Positions 34,884 to 42,996 of a DNA stretch of 42,996 nt are shown here, piece after piece. The notes beneath the pieces are model-generated. The model had not been told where the DNA came from. It did no database searches and was given only the letters and a program-made list of their open reading frames with translations. The stretch is taken from assembly GCA_900128585.1 (NCBI GenBank), contig LT642171.1:1-42996 (forward strand), written 5' to 3'. This stretch comes from Stramenopiles sp. TOSAG23-3 (taxonomy: Eukaryota; Sar). The position numbers and the translations under genes are program-made. Numbering within the stretch: the stretch's first letter is position 1; each line of letters starts with the position of its first letter.

Positions 34884-36800
34884 CGCCGTCGTCTTGGTCA
34901 ACACAAGATTCCAACTGGTATATTATGATGCGTAAATAAATACCTTATCTCTGTATCAGATGAAGATATTCAATTACGTTCTATTCTTCATCAAAAAACA
35001 CTCTAGCTAAACTAGCAATTCTAAGTTCTAAATGCTAGTCGTACAATACGTAACCCCGTACGTACTCCAACATTTTTCAAATTCAATAATTCGAAATGGT
35101 GGCCGTATCTTCTATTTATCTTCTTCTTCTAGACGACGACCAACAACTCTTCTCTCCTCTTCTCTCTCTTTTCTTCTTCTTCTTCTTCTTCTTCTTCTTC
35201 TCTCTTTTTTTTTCCGTCTTCTTCGTTCTTCTTCTTCGTTATATCTCCATCGATCATCCATAAAATCTTCTCTTATACGTAATATAATAATACCATTACA
35301 GTAAACTTAAATAAATAAAAAATATGAAAACACCGAGATACAGTATAGTAGCATTGAAATTCAGTAGTTCAGATTAAGTTTAAGTTAGGGTTTACTTTTC
35401 AGTATTATTCATTCATTCAGAGGAAGATTCAGGGCCATAAGAAAATCACCGTAAGTAATTGGATTTCCCTTACCTATTCAATGTATTGATAATACTATTT
35501 CAATATTAATTATAAATTTTTAGAAAACAAGTTGTCCATTCCAACAATCGTTAAATTTCAGTAAATAACAGGTACACACGATATAAATACCTCCTTGCCG
35601 TTCTACGAAACTTCTTTGCAAATTCCAGGAACTCTCAAAGAACAGAATTTTGCATATAGGAATATTATGTACTTAATTTGTATTCTAATAGGTCTATCAA
35701 ATGAAATTGGTCTAACTTCTCCATCGGAACGATCTTTTTTGTTTGATGCTATTTCTATATTAAATAGCAGCACGGATGCATTCCCTTTCATTTCGATACT
35801 ATTTCTATGGCAAACCTTCAAGGTTTTCTTGAAAGCAATGGTATTGCTATGTACTTCAATCCCTCCTTCAACGATAACTAAAGGGTATTCTATGCTCTGT
35901 AGCTGTAACAAAAAGATGAACTGAAAGGAATAGTTCTTCTATTGTACTTGTAACATGTTTTATAATACACATAATTAAATAGGCAATATTTAAATTTAAT
36001 TAATTTCTATAAATTTAGCTTATTCCATACAAACTAACATCCTTTATACTTTAAACTTTTAATTATATAATACGTATATTTATAGTTAATAAAATAATAT
36101 ACCTATAATCTATATCTTCTTAACTTCGTTTTTTTTAAAGAATATATCACGCACATTTCCTCTTCTATGTCCCTGTTAAAATAAATTGAGTTCTGTTGTA
36201 TAACGCACAGAAATTATGATTTATTATGTAGTCTAAATATTTATTTATTCTATCAATAATTATACTTTAAATTATTAATTTATTTAAAATACAAATATCA
36301 TATCACCAGAACTGACTAATAATAACTAAACACAAAAGAAGCAAATGCCAAAAGAAACAAAATGTTATACAATTAACAGGAACATAACATAGAAGAATTA
36401 TTAAATTGGATTTGAGATGTAAGAAAGAAGAAGAAGAAGAAGAAGAAGAAGAAAGAAAGAAAGAAAGAAAGAAAGAAGAAGAAGAAGAGTAGTAGTAGTA
36501 CCGAGGAAATAATAAGTAGTCGTCGAACTAACACTTTTCATTAAGTAGTCACCGTAGTTGTATTTGTGATGAAGAAGTGGAAGAGTAAACACGGAATGCG
36601 AGAAGAATATTTTTGAAAGACTCAAATTGTATCAAACATTTCAATTCAAACGTGCTCTTTTCTCATAGTGGAAGTGTCAGTCAGTTCAAGAGTAGCCTTG
36701 TTTTGACACCCCAACCATCCGACCTTTTTTTAGAACCCAACCACATTAGCCTAGGTGCACCGACGTTTTGAATAGTTAGCTTGTCCCTTTTTTTATTATT
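34884..36800. other. Longest gene-free region, very AT-rich
   Basis: A 1.9-kb divergent spacer between the hydrolase and ARM-like genes. It holds a CTT tract (about 35115-35250), an extremely AT-rich core (about 35930-36400), and a GAA/GAAA tract (36420-36490) about 310 bases before the ARM-like ATG. A block at 35603-35911 is open on both strands. It should contain both promoters; the AT-rich core could also act as a replication origin, which is speculation. Confidence 0.55.
35603..35911 (-). other. Possible degenerate coding fragment
   Basis: A roughly 100-codon open frame on the minus strand with a protein-like composition (IEYPLVIVEGGIEVHS near its start, SFDRPIRIQIKYI further on). It has no ATG; the longest version begins at TTG. 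An overlapping plus-strand frame (35595-35924) also lacks a convincing start. The block is less AT-rich than its surroundings. It could be an old gene remnant or a piece of a transferred or mobile sequence; I do not recognise it, and it may be chance. Confidence 0.2.
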
Positions 36801-38135
36801 ATGAGTTCACTGATCACAGACAACGAAGATTACAATGAAATTTCTGAAGAATCGCTAAGCCCGCCGCCGGAAGGCATGGTCCGTGGTAGCTCTATTCCGC
36901 AGGGTGCGACTCCCACTTTCATAGACTTTGGGGAGACCCCCAGGAGAGGCATGCCGCTCGGTAGTGAAGTCAGTGGCGGGCTCATGTCCGCGGAACAACC
37001 CGTAATGCGTTCGATCCAAGCAGCGAGCTTTGGAGGGCTGCCAGACACCCTTCAGAGCCTAGAGAAAGGCATAGCAAACATGAGTGCCACAGTAATGCAC
37101 CCAGGAGCCCACAGTTTTGACCCGTTGGCCGCCGGCGCAGGCTTCGACCTAATGGCCGAGCGGGGGGCGACCCAGCTGAAACCCGACGGAAAAAATAGTC
37201 TCTCCACCAACAGCGGTTCCCCCGGTTTTCTAGCATTTTGGAAATTTTCGTCGGCACCAACCCTTCCATCGTTCGACGAGTACAACGAGGACCACTTCCA
37301 GTACGGTGAGTCACCAGAACGGCTACAACGTGCGTTCGAACAGATCCTGGTGGACCTAGAGTTCGACTTTGTGTTCGACGCAAACCGCTTCGAATATGAA
37401 CTCACCAGCTACCCAGGCGACAACGAAGTGATCGTTCTGGTCAGCGTGTACCGGGACATGACGTGCGGACACGTCGTCTCGTTCAGCCGACTTAATGGCA
37501 GGAGGCACTACCGCCAAGAACTTGCCAAAGTCTGGAACGCTCTTCACGAACAAGGATTCGTCGCGGAACCGATGGTCAGCGAGAAACCCTTCAACGGGTT
37601 CCTGCCCGACATGGAACCCAGGGAGCCCGAGACCGTATCCAAAGAGACGATCAAGCCGGTCTTGAAGATGGTACAGTCGAAAATGTTGGACGTCCGCTGC
37701 ACGGGTGCCCAAATGATCGCCTCCGCTCTCAAGAACCCAGCGACCACCGTAGCCTTGAAAGAGTCTGGCGCGGTCGGCTGCCTGTTTTCGGTCTTGAAGT
37801 CATCCGGGGACGACCGAGTGGACCAGCTCGTCACTGCAGCGTTGCGGAATGCCACCGTCGCGCTCCACGAGGACATCAGGAACGAATACCAGGGCATCAA
37901 GTACCTGGTCGAAAAGCTGGAATCGTGCAGTGCCGCAAAAAGGCCTGAAGCGCTGAAGACGGAGACGGGAAGAAACTGCGCAAAGATTTTGATTGAACTG
38001 GCGGGGCGCTACGGCACTGAGATCAAGCAGGCGAATGGCCGCGCGGTCGCCACCGGCATTGCCGCCGACCCGAATGCCAGCCCCGTTTTGGTCACCAAGG
38101 CGAAGGACTTGCTCCAAGCTTTATCCTCCCGATAG
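36801..38135 (+). CDS. Armadillo-like repeat protein with N-terminal disordered region
   Basis: A 444-residue protein of unknown role. Residues 1-160 are disordered, acidic then Gly/Ser/Pro-rich (SEESLSPPPEG, GETPRRGMPLG). Residues about 168-256 form a compact alpha/beta domain (SPERLQRAFEQILVDLEFDF, then strands EVIVLVSVYRD and GHVVSFSRLNG, then a helix). Its layout resembles the small C-terminal KA1-type domains of kinases, but that is a weak guess. Residues about 278-444 are helical ARM/HEAT-like repeats (VRCTGAQMIASALKNPAT, GAVGCLFSVLKSSGDDR, LVTAALRNATVALHEDIR). No catalytic motif or membrane span is seen. The start is the ATG at 36801 after a T-rich leader and the stop is TAG. Probably a protein-interaction scaffold. 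Confidence 0.75.
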   Translation: MSSLITDNEDYNEISEESLSPPPEGMVRGSSIPQGATPTFIDFGETPRRGMPLGSEVSGGLMSAEQPVMRSIQAASFGGLPDTLQSLEKGIANMSATVMHPGAHSFDPLAAGAGFDLMAERGATQLKPDGKNSLSTNSGSPGFLAFWKFSSAPTLPSFDEYNEDHFQYGESPERLQRAFEQILVDLEFDFVFDANRFEYELTSYPGDNEVIVLVSVYRDMTCGHVVSFSRLNGRRHYRQELAKVWNALHEQGFVAEPMVSEKPFNGFLPDMEPREPETVSKETIKPVLKMVQSKMLDVRCTGAQMIASALKNPATTVALKESGAVGCLFSVLKSSGDDRVDQLVTAALRNATVALHEDIRNEYQGIKYLVEKLESCSAAKRPEALKTETGRNCAKILIELAGRYGTEIKQANGRAVATGIAADPNASPVLVTKAKDLLQALSSR

Positions 38136-38901
38136 TGGAGGCGGCGGAACGCCTGCGCGCCGTGCTATGCTATGGCGCGCGCCCCATATTTACACAACAT
38201 GCTGAAGGTCGTTGTGCCCTCATTTTTTCGTTATCGGTAGCACATACCCCATGTACATAATCACTTTTGACCGGGCCTTTTCAGTTTTTTTTCTTCAATA
38301 GATAGTTTTAGGACATAGACTTAGGAATAAAAATAGTTTTGAACAGAGAAAAGAACTTAGACGGACGGACGAGACACCCCCAACAATTAGCGAGTGCTGC
38401 ACTTACGATAGAACACACAATTACGAATTGACCGAACAACACAACGCGACCTCAAGTAACACAAAAGGTAAAAGCAACAGTACATATAAATTACCAGGAC
38501 ATCACTTGGTAGTAAAATAGTTTATGGAAGAAAGTGCGGAAAAAAGATAAAGAAGATTTTTTCCCTCTTTTTTGTACACGCGCAACGCACACACACATAT
38601 TATATCATCGTATACACAATCTAAGAGAGTAAGAAGGCTTTGTGGGAGATAATGAAGAGATATTTTACGAATAATATACTTATAATAATTTACGAATCGT
38701 ACACATTGTTTATACTTGTATCATATCATAAAAGGGTTGGATTTGAAGTTAGTATTTGATTTAAAATGAGAGTCTTCTTAAAACATACTATCTATCATAT
38801 TTTGGTTTCATAAAAAACTAATGATATCTAACATATTTAAAATTACAACTGTGTTGTAAAATTCAAGAGAGGTCAGTCCTGCTGAGAATGAATAAAGACT
38901 T
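38136..38901. other. Convergent spacer with dispersed repeat
   Basis: A 766-base spacer between the 3' ends of the ARM-like and sulfite oxidase genes. There is no CTT tract and no supportable gene. It contains the inverted copy of the dispersed repeat (38734-38790) and AT-rich stretches suitable for 3' ends. Confidence 0.6.
38734..38790 (-). repeat. Dispersed repeat, copy B (3' flank of sulfite oxidase)
   Basis: Read on the minus strand this 57-base sequence runs TAGTATGTTTTAAG, AAG, ACTCTCATTTTAAATC and on to CTTCAAATCCAACCC. It matches 16014-16066 except for one 3-base insertion (AAG) and one extra A. It lies about 110 bases beyond the stop codon of the minus-strand sulfite oxidase and in the same sense as that gene, as copy A is to the scaffold gene. 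Confidence 0.85.
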
Positions 38902-40662
38902 TCATGCCTCCCCAACGGAAACGTTGATTCTATGCCATGAATTGTTCAGAATGCCCCTCAAATTCCACAAACTCTCTGCCTTTTCGGGCTGCTGGTTGTA
39001 GGAGCTATCGACAGCTTTGCACAACAATTCAATCTTGTCGCCTTTTTTTCTCCCCTTGAGTATTTCTTTTAATGGGACGGTGGCTTCCCACAGGGTCCAT
39101 GCCCACGCACGACCGTTTTTCTGGTCTGCGCCTTTGCCTAAATTGGCCGTGATCCATGTTTTTCCGCCGTCTGCAGACACGTCGACGCGAACAATGGACC
39201 GACCTCCGCCGGACCAGGCAAAGCCTGCCACGTCAATGTCGTCGTCTTCCACCGATACGCACTCTGCCCCGTCGGACGGGTTCACAATGCACGACTGCAC
39301 AGGCATTTCTTGGCACGACAAGACTTTGGATGGGTCGACGTTCTTAAAGTCCGTTACGTTTGGGGAAAATCCTTTGTACTGAACGCTGCGCTGCCAAACG
39401 CTGGGGCTCTCCTCATCGCTCGTGACGATTTTGGTAAGCCATTTGACCTGTCGCGCCCCGATTCCGCCGGGCACGACGCTTCGAAGCGGGTAGCCATGGT
39501 CGGGCGGCAGTTCCTGCCCGTTCATTTCGTACGCGAGCAGCACGTCGCCTTTTCGATTGACGGCTTTGTCCAATGGAATCGACGCGTCGTACGGAGGATC
39601 CAGGGGGTACATGTGGATGTGTTCAATCCCCACACGCTCTGCCGTTTCCTCGTCCACGCCGACCCAGGCCAAGATGTCCCGCAAGAGGACACCTCCCCAC
39701 GTGGCCGTGCTAATGGCACCTTGTTTCCACGGAAGCCCTTGGGCTTTGCTGATTTTGTTGAACTGCCCCCTTCGGTTTCCACCGCACTGCATCGTGGCAG
39801 TCACCGTATGCTTTTTGAACAACGTCTTCAAGTCTTCCAGGGACAGTTCGACGCGGCGACGGAGACCTTTTCCCTCGATAACGAGCCTGTAAGTCTTGGG
39901 GTCGACCACCGGGACTGGGTGGTGGTGCCGGACGTACCAAAGCTCGTTCGGGGTTATGTAACTCTCGTCTGTGATCAACGTCGTGGGGGTCTCTGCGTTG
40001 AACGGCTTTTCTTTGTGCACGAACAGTGCAGGATGACGCTTGGGGTCCGTGGAATACGGATCCGTTGGATCAACCTCTACAACTTCGGTCGGGTCCAGGC
40101 GCCCGATTTGGTACTGTTTGAGAATGGCCTGCACGTCTTTCGTAAAATGCTGCTGGTATAACGTCCAGAACGGGTCCACCGAGCTCCCTGCAGCCAGCAT
40201 GATGCGCTCGCTGCCGCCCGGGTGCTGCTTAATGAAATCTGTCACGTCGTACACCCCGTCTTTATACGTAACCCACACGCCCTTTTCCATTGAATTATGC
40301 TCGGAAACTTCCTTCATGGTAAAAATGTTTTGGTCGTCCCAACTATTGTTGGCCGACCCTTCCGGTGAGCTTTGAGCGCACAACGAGGCGGTCGCTGCGG
40401 CCGCCAGGGCCCCTCCCACAAGGGAATACCAACCCAACGTGTTGGCGCTTTGGCTGCTGCCATAGCTGCTTTTCTTTGCCTGTTGTGTTGCCTCTATAGA
40501 AAAACACCTCCTCCCCCTACCAACGGGAAGCGGTCGAGAAACGCGCCCGTCAAACAAAGTCAAAAACGCCGGACGAAAGTTTCCGAACGACTGGGCGACC
40601 AAACGGTTGGACGCCACGTTCTTCGTTCGCAGTAACTGTTGAAAGGGGAGCAAACGCATCAT
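38902..40662 (-). CDS. SUOX: Sulfite oxidase with cytochrome b5 domain, mitochondrial
   Basis: Oxidises sulfite to sulfate with a molybdenum cofactor and passes electrons through heme to cytochrome c in the mitochondrial intermembrane space. The 586 residues begin with an Arg-rich presequence (1-55) and a hydrophobic segment (79-96) that fits an inner-membrane sorting signal. A cytochrome b5 domain follows (about 112-190), with HPGG at 147-150 and axial histidines expected at His147 and His172. The molybdopterin domain has the Mo-ligating Cys293 in MQCGGNRRG and WGGVLLRDIL downstream. The C-terminal dimerisation domain includes GFAWSGGGRSIVRVDVSADG and ends near the TGA stop. Tandem ATGs start the frame. 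Length and domain order match animal sulfite oxidase, slightly extended at the N-terminus. Confidence 0.97.
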   Translation of the reverse strand: MMRLLPFQQLLRTKNVASNRLVAQSFGNFRPAFLTLFDGRVSRPLPVGRGRRCFSIEATQQAKKSSYGSSQSANTLGWYSLVGGALAAAATASLCAQSSPEGSANNSWDDQNIFTMKEVSEHNSMEKGVWVTYKDGVYDVTDFIKQHPGGSERIMLAAGSSVDPFWTLYQQHFTKDVQAILKQYQIGRLDPTEVVEVDPTDPYSTDPKRHPALFVHKEKPFNAETPTTLITDESYITPNELWYVRHHHPVPVVDPKTYRLVIEGKGLRRRVELSLEDLKTLFKKHTVTATMQCGGNRRGQFNKISKAQGLPWKQGAISTATWGGVLLRDILAWVGVDEETAERVGIEHIHMYPLDPPYDASIPLDKAVNRKGDVLLAYEMNGQELPPDHGYPLRSVVPGGIGARQVKWLTKIVTSDEESPSVWQRSVQYKGFSPNVTDFKNVDPSKVLSCQEMPVQSCIVNPSDGAECVSVEDDDIDVAGFAWSGGGRSIVRVDVSADGGKTWITANLGKGADQKNGRAWAWTLWEATVPLKEILKGRKKGDKIELLCKAVDSSYNQQPEKAESLWNLRGILNNSWHRINVSVGEA

Positions 40663-40854
40663 TTCTTTTTTAAGTCCTTCCGTGTGTCTACGTACAAGCT
40701 TGACTTTCCTTTATTCAAGTGAAAGAGAACTCACAATCTTTTCCAAACTGTTATCCCATGGTCCCATGGTTTAGTATATTCATCCAAAAAAATTCACTGT
40801 CCGGACTTAACGGTGTTCTTCTACAATATTATTTCTATATAATATATCATCATC

Positions 40855-41190
40855 ATCTTCTTCTTTTTTTTCTTCTTCTCTTCTTCTTCTTCTTCTCTTT
40901 TTTCTTAAAAAAATATAAAAAATATTTCCTTCTTCTTCTTCTCGCTCCTCTTCTTTCTTCTTTCTTCTCATAAATAATAATATTTCTTTCCGTGGATAAA
41001 TAAGACTATAATGTAGTCTTTCACTCTCCTTCTCTTCACCTTTCTTTACCATTTTTACCTACGGTACCATTTTTAATACGAATAAAAAACCACCCTCTTC
41101 TTCTTCCTTCTTCTTCTCTTTCTTCTCTTTCTTCTTTTTTGTTCTTCTTTTTTTGTTCTTCTATCATCATCTTTTGTTCTTCTTTCTTTT
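40855..41190. repeat. CTT tracts in divergent spacer
   Basis: Two pyrimidine tracts (about 40855-40970 and 41095-41185) of CTT, TTTC and TTTTTC units in the 833-base spacer (40663-41495) between sulfite oxidase and the divergent SH3-like gene. A GA dinucleotide run lies at 41398-41411. No CDS is supported in the spacer; open frames over the tracts are low complexity. Confidence 0.85.
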
Positions 41191-41495
41191 TTTTTTGATT
41201 GATTTGATTCGTTTAACTGGTGCTGTGATTATGTTGTTGAGTATAATCACTCTTCTTCTTCTTTTCAACAAACAACAACAACAACAAGAAGAATAAAAAA
41301 ATGGAAGAAGTGCGTGTGTGCACTATTAGTGTATGATCAACTTGTTGAGTTAATTGGTAAAATAATATAAACGAGTATACATACTGTATATATAAAAGAG
41401 AGAGAGAGAGAAAAAGAAACGATATTACAACAATCGTACATTGAACGTAGTTATTAAACGTTGTGTATTTTGTAGAACATAAACCACTAGAAAAA

Positions 41496-42242
41496 ATGAA
41501 CCACCTCCTTTTTGCCGCAAAAAAATGCGAACAGCTATTTCCTGATGAAAAAGCATCAACGGGGAAGGATGCGAAAGAGACGGGCGTGGCCAACTCAAAT
41601 GCACCACTTGGGCGAGAGCTGATGGCGTTAGTAAAAGATGGTGACATCAAAGCAAGCGAGGCAAGGAAACTTTTGGTAACACAGCCGACACTTTCGTACA
41701 TCAATAGGCCTACCTTCCACTACAATGGCTCGCAGTGGTGCAAAGGCAAAGTGACGTCATTCTTCGTCGAGAACCTGGTTGGAAGAACTGTGTTTCTTGC
41801 TCCCCAGTCGATAGGGCGGGTTACACATGAAAACGAAGACGGGACTTACGTCATCCTAGTGAACTCGAAAGAGGAGCGCATCTTGCTGCAAAATCTGTTT
41901 CAATATTTGACAGAATCTGTTGTAGTGACGTACCGTATTGCCTACGAAAGAGGTGGTACAGATTATTTTGATTCGACGTCGCAAACTTTACAGAAGCTAC
42001 TGAAACCTCTGAAAAAGGGAGACGGGGTGGTCGTTCAGTTTGAAGGCGAGGCAGAGCCATGCGTGGGAATCATAAACTATCGCGCCGTAGAGTACCAGAC
42101 TGGTAAAAGAACGTGGGTATACTCCATTTCAAGGCTCCGCAAGCATAAGCGCCAAAAGCGTGTGTACGTCAAAGACACAGGTTGGTCCCGCACAAAAATG
42201 GATTGTTTCAATTGGACGAAGAAATCTTCTGGTAATAAGTAA
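41496..42242 (+). CDS. Hypothetical protein with SH3/Tudor-like barrel motifs
   Basis: A 248-residue protein that I cannot name. The frame opens at a GTG upstream; the first ATG is at 41496. The N-terminal third is Lys/Glu-rich and helical (LLFAAKKCEQLFPDEKAS, then APLGRELMALVKDGDIKASE). From about 90 the sequence turns beta-rich. IGRVTHENEDGTYVILVNSK (near 108-127) has the G-x-V-...-G-T-Y-x-V pattern of small SH3/Tudor-like barrels. A second possible barrel follows at about 172-200 (KKGDGVVVQFEGEAEPCVG). The C-terminus is basic (RLRKHKRQKRVYVK) and could bind nucleic acid. A chromatin or RNA-linked role is only inference. It ends in TAA, convergent with the gene at the right edge. Confidence 0.7.
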   Translation: MNHLLFAAKKCEQLFPDEKASTGKDAKETGVANSNAPLGRELMALVKDGDIKASEARKLLVTQPTLSYINRPTFHYNGSQWCKGKVTSFFVENLVGRTVFLAPQSIGRVTHENEDGTYVILVNSKEERILLQNLFQYLTESVVVTYRIAYERGGTDYFDSTSQTLQKLLKPLKKGDGVVVQFEGEAEPCVGIINYRAVEYQTGKRTWVYSISRLRKHKRQKRVYVKDTGWSRTKMDCFNWTKKSSGNK

Positions 42243-42409
42243 AGAGTGTTGTGGGCAGGGGACTCCCAACATTTTCACGAAATTTGCAGCAGCAGTCATT
42301 TGAAGTGTAGCAAACGCTGGCGGAAGGCTTTTAAAAAATAAATATGTGGCAAAAAAGTGTGTATTTTTGTTTTTACTTTTTATAAAACTTACAAAAAGAA
42401 AAATTAAAT

Positions 42410-42519
42410 CTTCACACTCATTTGGGGTTTTCCCTCCGCACTTTCCATGGCCACTGCATTTTGGGTTTCCATCGCACGTAGGTGGAGCTGTTGTCGTAGG
42501 GGGTTTGGTAGTCACCACC
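42410..42519 (-). pseudogene. Out-of-frame Thr/Pro stalk and Cys-rich (EGF-like) segment after the partial gene
   Basis: Directly after the TAA at 42520-42522 another minus-strand frame, offset by one base, encodes a Thr/Pro linker (VVTTKPPTTTAPPT) and then CDGNPKCSGHGKCGG, which resembles the middle of an EGF-type module. GC stays at gene level to about 42415 and then collapses. The pattern suggests that the upstream gene once ran on, or still runs on, through here, and that a single-base change or a shift separates the frames. It could also be chance coding of a 3' UTR. Confidence 0.4.
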
Positions 42520-42996
42520 TTAGGTAGGGTCCACAACCGGAATATCTGGATCATCATCGTTCCTATCCAAAGCTTCTTGGGTAAAATGCAGCGCCATTGT
42601 GTTCGCATACCAAGATGTGTAGTATGCGGAAACTTTGCACGAATGGCACATCTTGCAGTACACCTTGGCCGAATGGCAAAAATAACAGTAGTAATCACAC
42701 CTCGGCGAATGCTTCAAGGCGTGCGTTATGGTGGGCGCCAACGAGTGCGTTAGTGCAGGAATCAACGAGGCTGTCAGGTGACGGATGTTTTCGGACGAGA
42801 CTCCTCGAACGAGTGATGTCAAAGACCGTTGCACTATCTGCTCGGTTCCAAACTTGCTCATGTCTGGAGCCACACTTCGATGGAGTTGATTGTGAATTCC
42901 GTGCTCTATCTGTTTTATCCGTTCTGCAATAGACGACGAAAATCCCGACACCATCGTTTGCTGAACATCTGCTTCGATGCCTTTCCGTATCTGGTC
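42520..42996 (-). CDS. Partial gene: conserved-looking protein with Cys-rich motif, N-terminus off the window
   Basis: The minus-strand frame is open from the right edge (42996) to a TAA at 42520, so the start lies outside the window; an internal ATG at 42952-42954 need not be the start. The visible 158 residues begin with an amphipathic helical part (IEADVQQTMVSGFSSSIAER). They continue with a hydrophobic Leu/Thr/His-rich segment (ALTHSLAPTITHALKHSP) and then a Cys/Tyr cluster, CDYYCYFCHSAKVYCKMCHSC. This looks like a small metal-binding or disulfide-rich module. The tail is acidic (DRNDDDPDIPVVDPT). I cannot name the family. The following out-of-frame Cys-rich segment suggests that the C-terminus is broken or shifted. 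Confidence 0.65.
   Translation of the reverse strand, partial: DQIRKGIEADVQQTMVSGFSSSIAERIKQIEHGIHNQLHRSVAPDMSKFGTEQIVQRSLTSLVRGVSSENIRHLTASLIPALTHSLAPTITHALKHSPRCDYYCYFCHSAKVYCKMCHSCKVSAYYTSWYANTMALHFTQEALDRNDDDPDIPVVDPT

Noticed and set aside
35391-35400. TTAGGGTTTA, a telomere-like sequence
   Set aside because: A single copy only; no array, so chance or at most an interstitial relic.
39310-40161. 283-codon plus-strand frame opposite sulfite oxidase
   Set aside because: Antisense shadow of a strongly conserved enzyme; codon-bias effect.
40719-40973. 84-codon plus-strand frame with hydrophobic end
   Set aside because: The C-terminal half is Leu/Phe from a CTT tract and the N-terminal part has no recognisable feature.

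Overview
This window is nuclear DNA of a microbial eukaryote, probably a protist. Evidence: SMC3, a centromeric histone H3, a BEACH-family-like scaffold, a cytochrome b5-sulfite oxidase, a mitochondrial carrier, several N-terminal organelle presequences and monocistronic genes on both strands. The standard genetic code fits, since TAA, TAG and TGA all end long reading frames. Every long gene reads as a single uninterrupted frame, including one of 8.8 kb, so the region is compact and intron-poor. Genes have roughly balanced GC. The spaces between them are AT-rich and carry CTT/GAA triplet tracts. I cannot assign the clade.

Layout, left to right: argininosuccinate synthase (386-1780 +); a small membrane protein (2013-2315 -); an SLC25 carrier (2863-3657 -); a crotonase-fold protein (4383-5165 +); a CENP-A-type histone (5613-6134 -); a 2948-residue BEACH-family-like scaffold without a visible BEACH domain (7073-15919 +); a lipid-droplet-type helical protein with 11-residue repeats (16770-18131 +); a basic unknown (18671-19183 -); a patatin-like lipase (20503-21585 +). 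Next is a GC-rich island with a DUF501 protein (22278-23000 +) and a membrane protein with Arg/Gln repeats (23049-24725 -). After it come an oxalate/formate-antiporter-like transporter (25168-27093 -), an AT-rich unknown (27740-28420 -), SMC3 (29692-33489 +), an alpha/beta hydrolase (33780-34883 -), an ARM-like protein (36801-38135 +), sulfite oxidase (38902-40662 -), an SH3/Tudor-like unknown (41496-42242 +) and a conserved-looking Cys-rich protein cut by the right edge (42520-42996 -).

There is no operon-like pathway. Loose themes are chromosome segregation (CenH3, SMC3), lipid storage and turnover (droplet protein, patatin lipase, HSL-type hydrolase, crotonase-fold protein) and mitochondrial metabolism (ASS with a presequence, SLC25, sulfite oxidase).

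The points most worth a second look are: SMC3 has Gln-Arg where cohesin normally has its two acetylated lysines; a scaffold that stops before PH-BEACH-WD40; a short dispersed sequence in 3' flanks, twice bracketed by direct repeats; restriction of CTT/GAA tracts to 5' flanks; and the GC-rich DUF501 island. No rRNA, tRNA or CRISPR was recognised by eye.
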